A stretch of 64,000 nucleotides of DNA from an uncultured Lachnospiraceae bacterium (GCA_910587935.1 CAJUNP010000003.1:1-64000); one strand, 5' to 3'. Counted from the stretch's first letter, positions 18,482 through 27,476 are shown. Program-made: numbers and translations. The notes: generated from the letters alone by a model not told the origin.

Positions 18482-19431
18482 AAATGAAAGATCTGAAGGC
18501 TTCCAGACCCGTTCCCGCTTTAAATAGAAAAAAGAAAATCAACAGGAAAAAGGTTAAAACGGCAATAAAGCTGACCTTGGCGACAGGTGTTGCGGCTTTT
18601 TTTGCAATTTTGTTTCTGACGCCGATTATTTTAACCATCACCAACTCTTTTATGTCCAGTTCGGAGATATCGGCCAATTACGGTTCCGTGTTTGCGACGA
18701 CACAATCCGGCGGAAAGGTTTTTATATCGGAAAAGGTGAATTTGAAGTTTATACCGGATATCGTGTCGTTCAGTCAGTATATTACGGTTTTGTTTAAGAG
18801 TCCGGACTATCTGTTCAAATTCTGGAATTCGGTGATTCTGGTAGGCCCCATCGTGTTGTTCCAGCTTGCGACTGCGCTGCTTGCGGCATATGGTTTTACC
18901 AGATACCGGGGACGGATCAGGGAAATCATCTTTTTTGCTTATATTATCCTGATGCTGATGCCTTATCAGGTAACGCTGGTGCCAAATTATCTGGTGTCCA
19001 ACTGGCTGCATATTCTGGATACCAGGTGGGCCATTTGGCTGCCGGGCATATTTTCCCCCTTTGCGGTGTATCTGTTGACCAAATATATGCGCAAGATTCC
19101 GTATTCCGTAATTGAAGCGGCCAAAATAGACGGTGCGGGAGAGTGGAAAATTTTTACGAAAATTTGCGTGCCGCTTTGCAAAGGCGCCGTATGTTCCGCG
19201 GCAATTCTTGTATTTATTGATTATTGGAATATGGTGGAGCAGCCTTTAATTTTACTGTCAAATGAGGAAATGCATCCTTTGTCCGTATTTCTTTCCAAGA
19301 TTAATTCGGGGGAGATCGGGCTGGCGTTTGCAGTAGCAACGATATATATGGTTCCAAGCCTGTTGGTGTTCCTATACGGAGAAGATTATCTGGTAGAGGG
19401 AATTACGTATCAGGGCGGAATTAAAGGATAG
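18478..19431 (+). CDS. Carbohydrate-type ABC transporter permease (MalG/UgpE class)
   Basis: Second membrane subunit, 317 residues, about six membrane segments, with the EAA loop IEAAKIDGAGEWKIFTKICV near residues 213-232. Between the first two membrane segments is a longer than usual extracytoplasmic loop (about 62-105). It is translationally coupled to the first permease. The pair needs an ATPase; none is encoded in this window's operon, so a shared MsmX/UgpC-type ATPase elsewhere is likely. Confidence 0.9.
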   Translation: MKMKDLKASRPVPALNRKKKINRKKVKTAIKLTLATGVAAFFAILFLTPIILTITNSFMSSSEISANYGSVFATTQSGGKVFISEKVNLKFIPDIVSFSQYITVLFKSPDYLFKFWNSVILVGPIVLFQLATALLAAYGFTRYRGRIREIIFFAYIILMLMPYQVTLVPNYLVSNWLHILDTRWAIWLPGIFSPFAVYLLTKYMRKIPYSVIEAAKIDGAGEWKIFTKICVPLCKGAVCSAAILVFIDYWNMVEQPLILLSNEEMHPLSVFLSKINSGEIGLAFAVATIYMVPSLLVFLYGEDYLVEGITYQGGIKG

Positions 19432-19459
19432 AGAATTTTGTAGAGAGGTGGAATAAGCA

Positions 19460-21139
19460 ATGAATGAAAAGAGCACAAAAAGAAGGGAATGGGTAAAAAC
19501 AGCGGCGATCGTTTTTCTGTCCGTAATGCTTGTATTAACCTTTTTCTCACAGACGATTATGAATTATTCACTGCCGGTTGTAGCCGCACAGTATATTACT
19601 TCCGGTTCCATTACTGCCAAAGTAAGGGGAACGGGAACGATCGAGGCAGGCGATCCTTATAATGTGGAGCTGACGGAGACCCGCGTTATTTCCAGCGTTG
19701 CAGTGAAAAAAGGCGATGTGGTGGAAAAAGATCAGGTATTGTTTTACCTGGAGGATGCGGAAAGCGAAGAACTGAAGGCGGCGGAAAAAGCTTTAAACGA
19801 AGCGATTTTGGCTTATGAGACAGCTATTTTAAACGGTGAGATTTCCAATCAGGTAGTTAACAATGCCCAAAGCGGAAATGTGAATTCCGTTTCGGGTTAT
19901 CAGGCAAGAATTAATGCGGCAAATAAAAAGGAAAGCGATGCGCAGGCAACGGTTGATTCCCTGCAGGCCCAAATAGAAGAAGTGAAAAGACAGACGGCCC
20001 TTTTAGATGTTGCGAATATTGATACTACGGCAGAAAAAGCGGCTCTTACGACAGCAGAAAATAATTTGACCGCTTACAAAACGGAATTGGAAAAGGCCCA
20101 GAGTAATCTGGCTTCGCTTCAGACGAGACTGAACGAGGCGAAGCAGGTGATATTTGATTACGAAAACGGTATTACCGTTTCCGGCGGTGATGCCGATACG
20201 GCATATCAATCGGCAAAAGCGACGGTCGAGGCATTGGCAAAGCCCATAAAGAACGCAAAGAATAATGTAAATGCCTGGACGGTTAAAGTAAATGAGCAGC
20301 AAATTGTTCGCGATAATGCGCAGGCAGCTTTGGAGTCCAAAGAAAATAATACGACGAATAAGCATAATCTGAGTATACAGATGGCTAATCTGGAAACGCA
20401 GATTGCGGCGGCAAATGCTGCATTGACGAAAGCGTCGGAAGAAAAGAAACAGCTTATTGCGGACATTCAGGCAGAGTTAAGCCTGGGTTCCCAGAATGAA
20501 AATATTGCTTCCCTCAGAGAAGACGTAGAAAGGCTTCGTGCGGATTCCGTTGGCGCGGAAGTGAAAGCGCCCGTAGCGGGAACCGTTACGACGATTAATT
20601 ACGTGGCGGGAGAGAAGACCACGGCACAGAACCCGCTTGCCGTTATTCAGCCGGAAGGAAAAGGGTTTTCTTTGAGCTTTTCCGTATCGGCGGATCAGGC
20701 AAAACGACTTTCGCCCGGAGACCCGGCGGATGTGCAGAACGCGTGGTATTACAGCGATATTACGGCAACCCTGACGCAGATTAAAAACGATCCGGAAAAT
20801 CCCGGAAAAAATAAGATTCTGGAGTTTAATATAGAAGGAGACGTAACGGGCGGGCAGTCCTTAAGCCTTTCTGTGGGACAAAAGAGCTCCAACTATGATA
20901 TGATCGTGCCAAACAGCGCAATCCGGGAAGATAATAACGGTAAATTTATCTTGATTGTAGAGTCCAAAAGCAGTCCGCTCGGTAACAGGTATATTGCCTC
21001 CAGAGTAGACGTTGAAGTGCTGGCATCGGATGATACGCAGTCTGCAATCAGCGGTGCGCTCTACGGCGGCGAATTTGTCATTACCACCTCAACCAAGCCG
21101 GTAGAAGCCGGAAAACAGGTACGGCTGTCCGATAATTAA
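19460..21139 (+). CDS. HlyD-family membrane-fusion-like adaptor protein
   Basis: A 559-residue protein anchored by one N-terminal membrane segment (about 14-34). A split biotinyl-lipoyl hairpin (first half about 50-90, second half about 370-395 near VKAPVAGTVTTINYVAGEKT) flanks a long alanine/glutamine-rich coiled coil of ~270 residues. A beta-barrel-like C-terminus follows. This is the layout of adaptors that work with MacB or HlyB exporters. GAGAGGTGG precedes the ATG. In a Gram-positive cell it would stand outside the membrane. Its partner is probably the next gene product. Confidence 0.85.
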   Translation: MNEKSTKRREWVKTAAIVFLSVMLVLTFFSQTIMNYSLPVVAAQYITSGSITAKVRGTGTIEAGDPYNVELTETRVISSVAVKKGDVVEKDQVLFYLEDAESEELKAAEKALNEAILAYETAILNGEISNQVVNNAQSGNVNSVSGYQARINAANKKESDAQATVDSLQAQIEEVKRQTALLDVANIDTTAEKAALTTAENNLTAYKTELEKAQSNLASLQTRLNEAKQVIFDYENGITVSGGDADTAYQSAKATVEALAKPIKNAKNNVNAWTVKVNEQQIVRDNAQAALESKENNTTNKHNLSIQMANLETQIAAANAALTKASEEKKQLIADIQAELSLGSQNENIASLREDVERLRADSVGAEVKAPVAGTVTTINYVAGEKTTAQNPLAVIQPEGKGFSLSFSVSADQAKRLSPGDPADVQNAWYYSDITATLTQIKNDPENPGKNKILEFNIEGDVTGGQSLSLSVGQKSSNYDMIVPNSAIREDNNGKFILIVESKSSPLGNRYIASRVDVEVLASDDTQSAISGALYGGEFVITTSTKPVEAGKQVRLSDN

Positions 21140-21152
21140 GGAGGGGAACAGA

Positions 21153-22277
21153 GTGAAGGAATTTTGGAAAAATCTGACCAGAAAGCAGATTATTCTGATG
21201 ATAACGGCTGTTCTTTCCCTGCTTGCGTTTCTTATTTTGACGATTGCCAGCAACGGCTTAAGCGGCGGACTGGATACCCAGAATATGGCGGGACGCTGGT
21301 CGGAGAAGGGCGGCGTATCGCAGATCAGCTGTTTCTTTTCCAGGGACAGCGGCGTGGATGAGAATACGATTAAAGGATTTGAGCATGCTTTGGAGGCGGC
21401 GCTTTTGGAGGCGTCTATTACTTCGGAGTCACCCAATGCGAATGCCAGACTTTGGGCAGATGCCTACAGTGCGTCCGGAAAGCTGGTTATAACAGGGAAC
21501 AGCAGTCAGGTGGAAGTGAACGCAATTGGCGTGGGAGGGGATTTTTTTCTCTTTCATCCGCTTTATCTGCTCAATGGCTCCTATTTTTCGGGAAGCGACT
21601 TGATGCAGGATCATATTATTATTGATGAAGATATTGCATGGCAGCTGTTTGGTTCCAATGATGTGGTGGGACAGCAGGTTACCATTGGCGGCGTTCCCCA
21701 TCTGATCGGCGGGGTAATCCGGCGAGACAGCGGAAGAATGAACGATAATGCCGGAAACGGAAGCAGTATCGCGTATGTTTCTTTTGAAACCATGCATAAA
21801 AACCTGGGTGAATTTGCCGTAATTAATCATTATGAAATCGTAATGCCCAATCCGGTCAGTAAATTTGCCCTGGGAATTGTAAAAGAAAAAATCGGCGTTG
21901 CGGAGAGTGAGATAGAAATTGTAGAGAATACTACAAGATATCAGCTTTTGCCGCTGCTGGAGGTATTGCGTAATTTTGGTATGCGTTCCATGAACGGAAA
22001 AGCCATTATATATCCGTATTGGGAAAATATTGCCAAAGGCTATGAAGATATACTGGCTTTGCTATTGGTTTTCCGGTTTCTGTTTTTACTGTATCCGGTA
22101 ATTTTACTGGTTATTCTTCTGGTTGTTTTGGTGAAGCACCGAACCTGGCATTTCAGGGATGTGAAAGCATGGGCCGAAAGAAAATGGGAAGTGATCAGGA
22201 TAAAGGGGATAACGAAAAAACAGAAAAAAAAGGCGGAACCGCCGGAAGAGCTTGATGAGGAGGAACCATGGTTATGA
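21153..22277 (+). CDS. Membrane-anchored protein with MacB-like periplasmic core domain
   Basis: A 374-residue protein with GTG start and AAGGAGGGG upstream. An N-terminal membrane segment lies at about 14-34. The extracytoplasmic region (about 36-290) resembles the MacB_PCD domain of FtsX-type permeases: '...VNAIGVGGDFFLFHPLYLLNGSYF...' and 'DIAWQLFGSNDVVGQQVTIGG'. A second membrane segment is at about 300-330, then a Lys/Glu-rich tail. A real MacB/FtsX permease has four membrane segments, so this one lacks the transport core. It overlaps the next gene by 10 bases. Confidence 0.75.
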   Translation: MKEFWKNLTRKQIILMITAVLSLLAFLILTIASNGLSGGLDTQNMAGRWSEKGGVSQISCFFSRDSGVDENTIKGFEHALEAALLEASITSESPNANARLWADAYSASGKLVITGNSSQVEVNAIGVGGDFFLFHPLYLLNGSYFSGSDLMQDHIIIDEDIAWQLFGSNDVVGQQVTIGGVPHLIGGVIRRDSGRMNDNAGNGSSIAYVSFETMHKNLGEFAVINHYEIVMPNPVSKFALGIVKEKIGVAESEIEIVENTTRYQLLPLLEVLRNFGMRSMNGKAIIYPYWENIAKGYEDILALLLVFRFLFLLYPVILLVILLVVLVKHRTWHFRDVKAWAERKWEVIRIKGITKKQKKKAEPPEELDEEEPWL

Positions 22278-24748
22278 AAAAGAAAAAGTGGAAACAGTTA
22301 ATCGGCGCAGGTCTGGCCCTGCTTATGGCTGTATCTGTAGTCGGATGCGGTAAGAAGGAAGGTGACGGGCCGGGGGCCAGCAGTGTAAAAGGAGGAGAGA
22401 TTGACAAAAATTATGTTTATTCTTATGAGAATTTAGACTTATCCCATAACCTTGACAATATATACAATGTGTTTTATAGAAACGGCCGCGTTTACGTTGT
22501 CGGAGAGAGCTATGGGAACGGACAGGAACTGTATCTGTGTACCGTGAACGAGGATGGTACGGGCGGAAGCGATATAATTCTTAAAACCGGACTGGAATTG
22601 GAACTGCCGGAAGAAGACGTTCCGGAAGAAGACATGTCGGTTACACCGCGTGAAGGTGGTTCCGGCGAAGAAGGGGCAGTGGATGCGTCGGTGGAAGCCG
22701 CTGCAGAGGATGACGCAGAAACGCCGTTGGAAGAGGACGTCGCCATAGACCAGGATTTCGAAGCCGGCCCCGTTAGCTCGGAAAGCCTGTGGTTTAATTA
22801 TAATTATTTTATCATGGATTCAAAAGAGAATTTGTATGGGTTTGTTGAACTTTATCACGATTATGAGGACGAAAACGGAGAGTACACTTCCGAAAATACG
22901 CAGTATCTGTTTTGTTGGAACGGACAGGGAGAATTGCAATGGATGCAGGATTTGAGTGAAGGCGTTGAAGAAGAGTACTTTTATGTAAACAATGCGTTTT
23001 TTGATAAAGAAGACAGAATCTGGGTATACGGCAGCAATATGGTAATGCAGTTTGACAGTCAGGGAAACCAGATCGGAAAAAATAAATTCACGGAAGAAGT
23101 CGGCGGAAGTCTGTATATGGACCGGAAAGAGAACCTGTTTGTGATCGGCTGGAATAAGGACTATACCAAACAGGTACTTCGCAAACTGGATCCGAATACA
23201 CTGGCATTAGGGAGCGAGGAAGAGTGTCCGATAGCGTTCGAGAATTACGGCAGGGTACAGGAGGGAAGTAAGTATGATTTTATCCTTACCGGCTCCACTT
23301 CCGTATATACGTATAACATGGAAGACGCGCAGCCAACGAAAATTATGGACAGCATCGATTCGGATTTGAACAGTACGGGCGTTTACAACATCTGTCTGGT
23401 AGACGATGAAAGGTTTGTGGCGACTTATACAGATCCGGTGGACTGGTCGAATCGTATTGCTTTATTCACTAAAGTGCCGCCGGAGGAGGTAAAGGATAAG
23501 GTTCAGATTACCCTGGCAGGGATGTATGTGGATTACGAAATGAAAAACAGAATCGTTGAGTTCAATAAAACGAACGATACGTATCGTATCCAGCTTAGAG
23601 ATTACCAGCAGTATTCTACCTCTGAGGATTATATGGCGGGATATACACAGTTAAATAACGATATTATCTCCGGTAAGATGCCGGATATTCTGGTAATTGA
23701 TCCATCCATGCCTTTCGACAGCTATGTTGCAAAAGGTTTGATTGCCGATTTATATCCCTTTTTTGAGAAGGATACGGAAATCAATAAAGAAGACTATTTG
23801 ACAAATATTTTCGAAGCATTTTCCGTTAACGGGAAGCTGTATCAGTTGATTCCCCAGTTTTCCGTTTCGGCTGTGATTGGCAAGACGTCGATTGTAGGAG
23901 ACAGAACCGGCTGGAATATGAAAGAATTTCAGGATTTAATGGCTTCCCTGCCGCCGGAAACGCAGTCGTTTTCCGAAATGACAAAGGAACAGATGCTTAT
24001 TACCGGCCTGCTTATGACGGAGGATGAATATATAAACCATGAAGACGGAAGCTGTTCTTTTGACTCCGACGGGTTTATTCAGCTTCTGGAACTGGCCAAC
24101 CAGTTCCCCAAGGAACTGGATGATTCTATTTATGATGACGACAAATACTGGGAAAGCCAGGAAAGCGCCTACAGAGAAGACAGGGTGATCCTGATGAATA
24201 CGTATTTATCCAGTTACCGGGACTTTAATCAGATGGAGAAGGCCAGATTCGGCGATGATTTAACCTTAATCGGTTTTCCTACGGAAAGTAAGGAGGGCAA
24301 TGCAATTTCCGTGAGTACACGTTTTGCCCTTTCCGCAAAATCCGGCAGCAGCGAAGGCGCGTGGGAGTTTATCCGGTATTATATGACGGACGAATATCAG
24401 AATCAGCTGCGATATAATTTCCCGGTTAAAAAATCGGCCTTGGAAACCATGGAAAAGGAAGCCATGGAACGGCCTTACTGGCTGTTAGAGGACGGTACGA
24501 AAGAATACTATGACGACTCATTCTATATGGACGGAGTAGAAGTTAAATACGATCCCATGACTGCGGAAGAAGCGGCGGAGTTTACAGAGTTTCTGATGTC
24601 TGTTTCCATGGTCAATGAGTATAATCAGAGCATGATCGAAATTGTAACGGAGGAAGCGGCGGCATATTTTGAAGGACAGAAATCGGCGCAGGATGTAGCC
24701 GGTGTTATCCAGAGCCGTATGCGGATTTATATCAGCGAGAACCGGTAA
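22268..24748 (+). CDS. Lipoprotein: N-terminal propeller-like region fused to an extracellular solute-binding domain (copy 2)
   Basis: An 826-residue exported lipoprotein with lipobox Cys27 (VVGC). Residues ~35-405 show propeller-like units (DSKENLYGF, DKEDRIWVYG, DRKENLFVIGW) and an acidic low-complexity insert at about 115-170. From ~410 the solute-binding domain aligns by eye with copy 1; both end with nearly the same segment (FEGQKSAQ...IQSR...ENR). The start may be ATG 22268 or ATG 22274; AGGAGG at 22258-22263 suits either. As in copy 1, the ligand is unknown. A terminator follows. Confidence 0.85.
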   Translation: MVMKKKKWKQLIGAGLALLMAVSVVGCGKKEGDGPGASSVKGGEIDKNYVYSYENLDLSHNLDNIYNVFYRNGRVYVVGESYGNGQELYLCTVNEDGTGGSDIILKTGLELELPEEDVPEEDMSVTPREGGSGEEGAVDASVEAAAEDDAETPLEEDVAIDQDFEAGPVSSESLWFNYNYFIMDSKENLYGFVELYHDYEDENGEYTSENTQYLFCWNGQGELQWMQDLSEGVEEEYFYVNNAFFDKEDRIWVYGSNMVMQFDSQGNQIGKNKFTEEVGGSLYMDRKENLFVIGWNKDYTKQVLRKLDPNTLALGSEEECPIAFENYGRVQEGSKYDFILTGSTSVYTYNMEDAQPTKIMDSIDSDLNSTGVYNICLVDDERFVATYTDPVDWSNRIALFTKVPPEEVKDKVQITLAGMYVDYEMKNRIVEFNKTNDTYRIQLRDYQQYSTSEDYMAGYTQLNNDIISGKMPDILVIDPSMPFDSYVAKGLIADLYPFFEKDTEINKEDYLTNIFEAFSVNGKLYQLIPQFSVSAVIGKTSIVGDRTGWNMKEFQDLMASLPPETQSFSEMTKEQMLITGLLMTEDEYINHEDGSCSFDSDGFIQLLELANQFPKELDDSIYDDDKYWESQESAYREDRVILMNTYLSSYRDFNQMEKARFGDDLTLIGFPTESKEGNAISVSTRFALSAKSGSSEGAWEFIRYYMTDEYQNQLRYNFPVKKSALETMEKEAMERPYWLLEDGTKEYYDDSFYMDGVEVKYDPMTAEEAAEFTEFLMSVSMVNEYNQSMIEIVTEEAAAYFEGQKSAQDVAGVIQSRMRIYISENR

Positions 24749-24776
24749 ATGTACACCGGACCAATATAATAACAAG

Positions 24777-24816
24777 AACCGCCTTTCACGGAATATTTCC
24801 GGAAAAGGCGGTTTTT
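24777..24816. terminator. Bidirectional terminator between convergent genes
   Basis: AACCGCCTTT (24777-24786) pairs with AAAGGCGGTT (24804-24813), and a nested GGAATATTTCC helix occupies the loop. A T-run follows on the plus strand. Confidence 0.85.
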
Positions 24817-25444
24817 ATATAACAGGGAATTGCGCCGGGAAGAGATGATGTTCCAGGGTCAGCTCATTCCCATGTTCTTTCAGCCAGGTACGTCTGATTT
24901 TATAATCCGGAAGCACGGATTCTACCGCCTGCCAGAAATCGGCGGAATGGTTCATATGCTTTAAATGACACAGTTCATGTACTACGACGTAGTCAAGAAC
25001 GGACGGCGGCGCCAGCATCAGCCGGTAATTAAAGGAAAGCGTTCCGGTGCTGCTGCAGCTTCCCCAGCGTGTTTTCTGATCCCGGATTACGATTTTTTCG
25101 TAGCTCCCGCCGGTAAAAGCATGAAAATAAGAGACCCTTAACGGAATATATTCTTTGGCGGCTCTGCGATATCGTTTCTCCAGCGCAGCCAGACGGTTTT
25201 GGTCACAAATGGACAGGGCTGTTGGTTCCGGTATCGAGAGCCAGTTTTTTAAAATCCAGTCTTTTTTGTCTGTCAGAAAAGCGGAAATCTGTGCGCGGCC
25301 AAGCCAGTTGGGAACACGGACGAGGATTTCCCTTTGGGGTGTAATTCGAAGGGATATGCTGCGCCGGTTGGAAGGAATGACCTGACATTCCAGACGGATA
25401 TTCTGTTCGGGATAATGGAGGGAGTAGTAATCCGGTGTTTTCAT
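24815..25444 (-). CDS. YgjP-type (WLM/M48-like) zinc metallopeptidase
   Basis: A 209-residue cytoplasmic protein. The conserved block RWGSC...FNYRL...VVVHELCHLKHMNHSADFW at about 126-171 carries the HELCH zinc motif (156-160) and downstream His of the YgjP/DUF45 family. No signal peptide. These proteins are often linked to restriction-modification or DNA-protein crosslink repair in other genomes, but their substrate is not settled. It is divergent from thiN, with which it shares a promoter region. Confidence 0.85.
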   Translation of the reverse strand: MKTPDYYSLHYPEQNIRLECQVIPSNRRSISLRITPQREILVRVPNWLGRAQISAFLTDKKDWILKNWLSIPEPTALSICDQNRLAALEKRYRRAAKEYIPLRVSYFHAFTGGSYEKIVIRDQKTRWGSCSSTGTLSFNYRLMLAPPSVLDYVVVHELCHLKHMNHSADFWQAVESVLPDYKIRRTWLKEHGNELTLEHHLFPAQFPVI

Positions 25445-25451
25445 AAATTTT

Positions 25452-25480
25452 ATTATAGAAGGAAGAAGAGTACTTTACAA
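25452..25480 (-). promoter_or_regulatory. Promoter of the YgjP-type peptidase gene
   Basis: On the minus strand TTGTAA (25480-25475), 17-base spacer and TATAAT (25457-25452). It overlaps the palindrome at 25469-25485. Confidence 0.7.
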
Positions 25481-25485
25481 GTACT
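25469..25485. promoter_or_regulatory. Palindrome AGTACTT-TAC-AAGTACT shared by divergent promoters
   Basis: A perfect 7-bp inverted repeat with a three-base centre covers the -35 boxes of both divergent promoters. It is a likely binding site for a regulator of both genes (inference). Confidence 0.6.
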
Positions 25486-25502
25486 TGATTGTATGAAATA
25501 AT
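25474..25502 (+). promoter_or_regulatory. Probable promoter of thiN
   Basis: TTTACA (25474-25479), 17-base spacer and AATAAT (25497-25502). The -10 box is imperfect. Confidence 0.45.
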
Positions 25503-25532
25503 GAGCGCAAATAAAATTTAAAGAGGAACAGG

Positions 25533-26207
25533 ATGAATAAGAGGAAAAAGGACGGAAAATGTATTATTATCGGCGCGGGGGATCTGACGGTAAGTCGGAT
25601 TGAATACGATCCGGGGAAAGATTACCTGATCGCTGTGGACGGAGGAATTTTGTACTGCCAGATTCTGTCGGTGGAGCCCGATCTGCTGCTTGGCGATTTT
25701 GATTCCGTAAACGAGGAATGGGCGCGGGCGGTGGAAGAGATTGAAAAGCAGGCGCCTGAAAAAGTGCTGCGTCTTTTTCCGGAAAAAGACGATACCGATC
25801 TGTATGCCGCGTTAAAAAAGGGCCTGCAGGAAGGCTACCGCGATTTTCGGCTTTATGGAGCCACGGGAGGAAGACTGGAGCATACGCTTGCCAATATCCA
25901 GAGTCTTTTGTTTTTAAAACGACAGGGAGCGTCGGGGTATATCATGGACGGAAGCGGCATGATTCTGGTGCTGGAAAATGAGACGGTGTCATTCCGCAAA
26001 GAAATGGAAGGCTATCTTTCCGTTTTTTCCCTGGGGAAGGAAGCCAGGGGAGTTACCCTGAAAGGATTAAAATATCCCTTGGACGGATATACCATGACGC
26101 ATGATTATCCGATCGGCGTCAGTAACGAATTTATCGGCGAACAGGCGTCCGTTACGGTGGAGGACGGACAGCTTGTTTTGATTGTAAACTGGGTGGTGGA
26201 CGATTAA
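25533..26207 (+). CDS. thiN: Thiamine diphosphokinase
   Basis: Transfers pyrophosphate from ATP to thiamine to give thiamine diphosphate, the cofactor of, for example, IorA and DXS in this window. The 224-residue protein shows the family motifs AVDGG (about 34-38), LLGDFDSV, FPEKDDTDLYAAL and YGATGGRLEHTLAN, then the C-terminal beta-barrel. GAGGAACAGG precedes the ATG. The next gene starts one base after its stop codon. No TPP riboswitch was seen upstream. Confidence 0.93.
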   Translation: MNKRKKDGKCIIIGAGDLTVSRIEYDPGKDYLIAVDGGILYCQILSVEPDLLLGDFDSVNEEWARAVEEIEKQAPEKVLRLFPEKDDTDLYAALKKGLQEGYRDFRLYGATGGRLEHTLANIQSLLFLKRQGASGYIMDGSGMILVLENETVSFRKEMEGYLSVFSLGKEARGVTLKGLKYPLDGYTMTHDYPIGVSNEFIGEQASVTVEDGQLVLIVNWVVDD

Positions 26208-26208
26208 A

Positions 26209-26598
26209 ATGGAAGAGAAGAGTAAAACAGAACAGGAAGAGCTTTTTGCATGGGCAAAAAGGCTGTGCGCATACGGCGGAGAAAACGAATCTTTTTTGCA
26301 CGGTTTTTGGCGGAAAATGTTGGACAATCCCGGTATATATGAAGAATTTGCCTATTATTACACACATCGGCAGTTTCTTTGCAAAACTAAAATTGCAGAA
26401 ACTACCGTCGTAGACATTCTGGTGTGGCAGATGGATCATTTTAAGGCGAGACTTGACAGAAACAGTGAAATGCGTACCAATAAAGATAAAATGCTGCTGT
26501 ACGCTTTTTTCACTTTTTTAAATATGGCCGAAAATCCTGCTCCTGTTTTGGCGCGGATGAGAGAGGAAACGGGAACGGATTATCCGGATAAATTTTAG
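26209..26598 (+). CDS. Conserved hypothetical protein of 129 residues
   Basis: An acidic, helical, cytoplasmic protein without signal peptide or membrane segment; I do not recognise a family. It starts one base after thiN and would be translated from the same message. The codon use matches its neighbours, which supports a real gene. No catalytic motif is visible. Confidence 0.7.
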   Translation: MEEKSKTEQEELFAWAKRLCAYGGENESFLHGFWRKMLDNPGIYEEFAYYYTHRQFLCKTKIAETTVVDILVWQMDHFKARLDRNSEMRTNKDKMLLYAFFTFLNMAENPAPVLARMREETGTDYPDKF

Positions 26599-26709
26599 AA
26601 AACTTTGACACTTTTTTGTCAGTATGTTTTTTTTTGAATACTTCCTTTAAATTCACCGAAAAACAGTTTCTTTTGCTTGTAGAATCTGCTACAATCAACT
26701 CATAAAGAA

Positions 26710-26723
26710 GTGTATGGATACAC
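26710..26723. repeat. Small palindrome GTGTAT-GG-ATACAC
   Basis: A perfect 6-bp inverted repeat 14 bases after a weak promoter-like pair (TTTCTT and TACAAT near 26667-26695), upstream of the DUF1905/C39 gene. It may be an operator or a small leader hairpin. Confidence 0.35.
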
Positions 26724-26759
26724 TATATTATGTATGGAAGATAACAGGAGGAGAGACGC

Positions 26760-27428
26760 ATGCGGTATTTTTTTGACGGCAGAATGGAAAAAACGGACGA
26801 CGGTTATTTTATGCCGATTCCTTTTAACGTCTGGGAGGTATGCAAAAAACGAGATGTGATCCAGGCCGAGATTCTCATGGACAACAAGATGATTCAATGT
26901 GAATTGATTCCCGAAAGCAAGGGATTTTACCGGCTGCACCTTACCGAAGAGGCGGCCGCCAATTTTGATATGAATGCAACGCATAAGATTTTGCTGCACA
27001 TAGGCGCAAGCCTGATCAAAATGGATCAGAACAGTCCCTACAGCCTGGAGAATCCGATACGCAGCATTGACAGCGTGGAGGTAATTATCCAGCCGGAGGA
27101 TGGTCTTTGCGGACAGGCATGCGTGGCGATGCTGGCCGGCGTTACGATCGCGGAGGTTGTTACGGTCATGGACTGCAGAGAATGGCAGGCGACTATGGGA
27201 ATGGTGATTTCAGCGCTTAATTATTATGGAATCGATCATCATGACGTAATTATCTATACGGAAGGAAAGCCGGCGGTGCTGCCCAAGTGTTGTATTATGA
27301 TGGAGAAAATGGGGCGCTACTGTCATTACCTCGTTCATTTTGACGGTAAATTTTATGATTCCAATCTGGGTGTGCTGGAAGAATACGATATGACCAAGCT
27401 TCTGGGGTATCTGGAAGTAAACGTCTGA
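26760..27428 (+). CDS. DUF1905-like domain fused to a C39-like cysteine peptidase domain
   Basis: A 222-residue cytoplasmic protein. Residues 1-80 resemble DUF1905 ('F.GR...DDGYFMPIPFNVWEV...', a small beta-barrel domain). Residues ~106-222 resemble a papain-like C39 domain: Gln111, a GLCGQACVAML active-site helix with Cys117, His189 in RYCHYLVHF and Asp200 in FYDSN. It has no signal peptide and no transporter domain, unlike peptidase-containing ABC exporters. GGAGGAGAG precedes the ATG. Whether it cleaves anything is unknown; both assignments are by motif, from memory. Confidence 0.65.
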   Translation: MRYFFDGRMEKTDDGYFMPIPFNVWEVCKKRDVIQAEILMDNKMIQCELIPESKGFYRLHLTEEAAANFDMNATHKILLHIGASLIKMDQNSPYSLENPIRSIDSVEVIIQPEDGLCGQACVAMLAGVTIAEVVTVMDCREWQATMGMVISALNYYGIDHHDVIIYTEGKPAVLPKCCIMMEKMGRYCHYLVHFDGKFYDSNLGVLEEYDMTKLLGYLEVNV

Positions 27429-27476
27429 TGCGGTCTGTAACAAACATAATGATTATGGGGCAAAGAGGGTATAGGT

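Noticed and set aside
26594..26630. TTGACA/TGTCA palindrome after the hypothetical gene, considered as another copy of the 9344 operator
   Set aside because: Its spacing differs (TGACA-N6-TGTCA, not N8) and it lies at a gene end followed by T residues, so it is a weak terminator at best.
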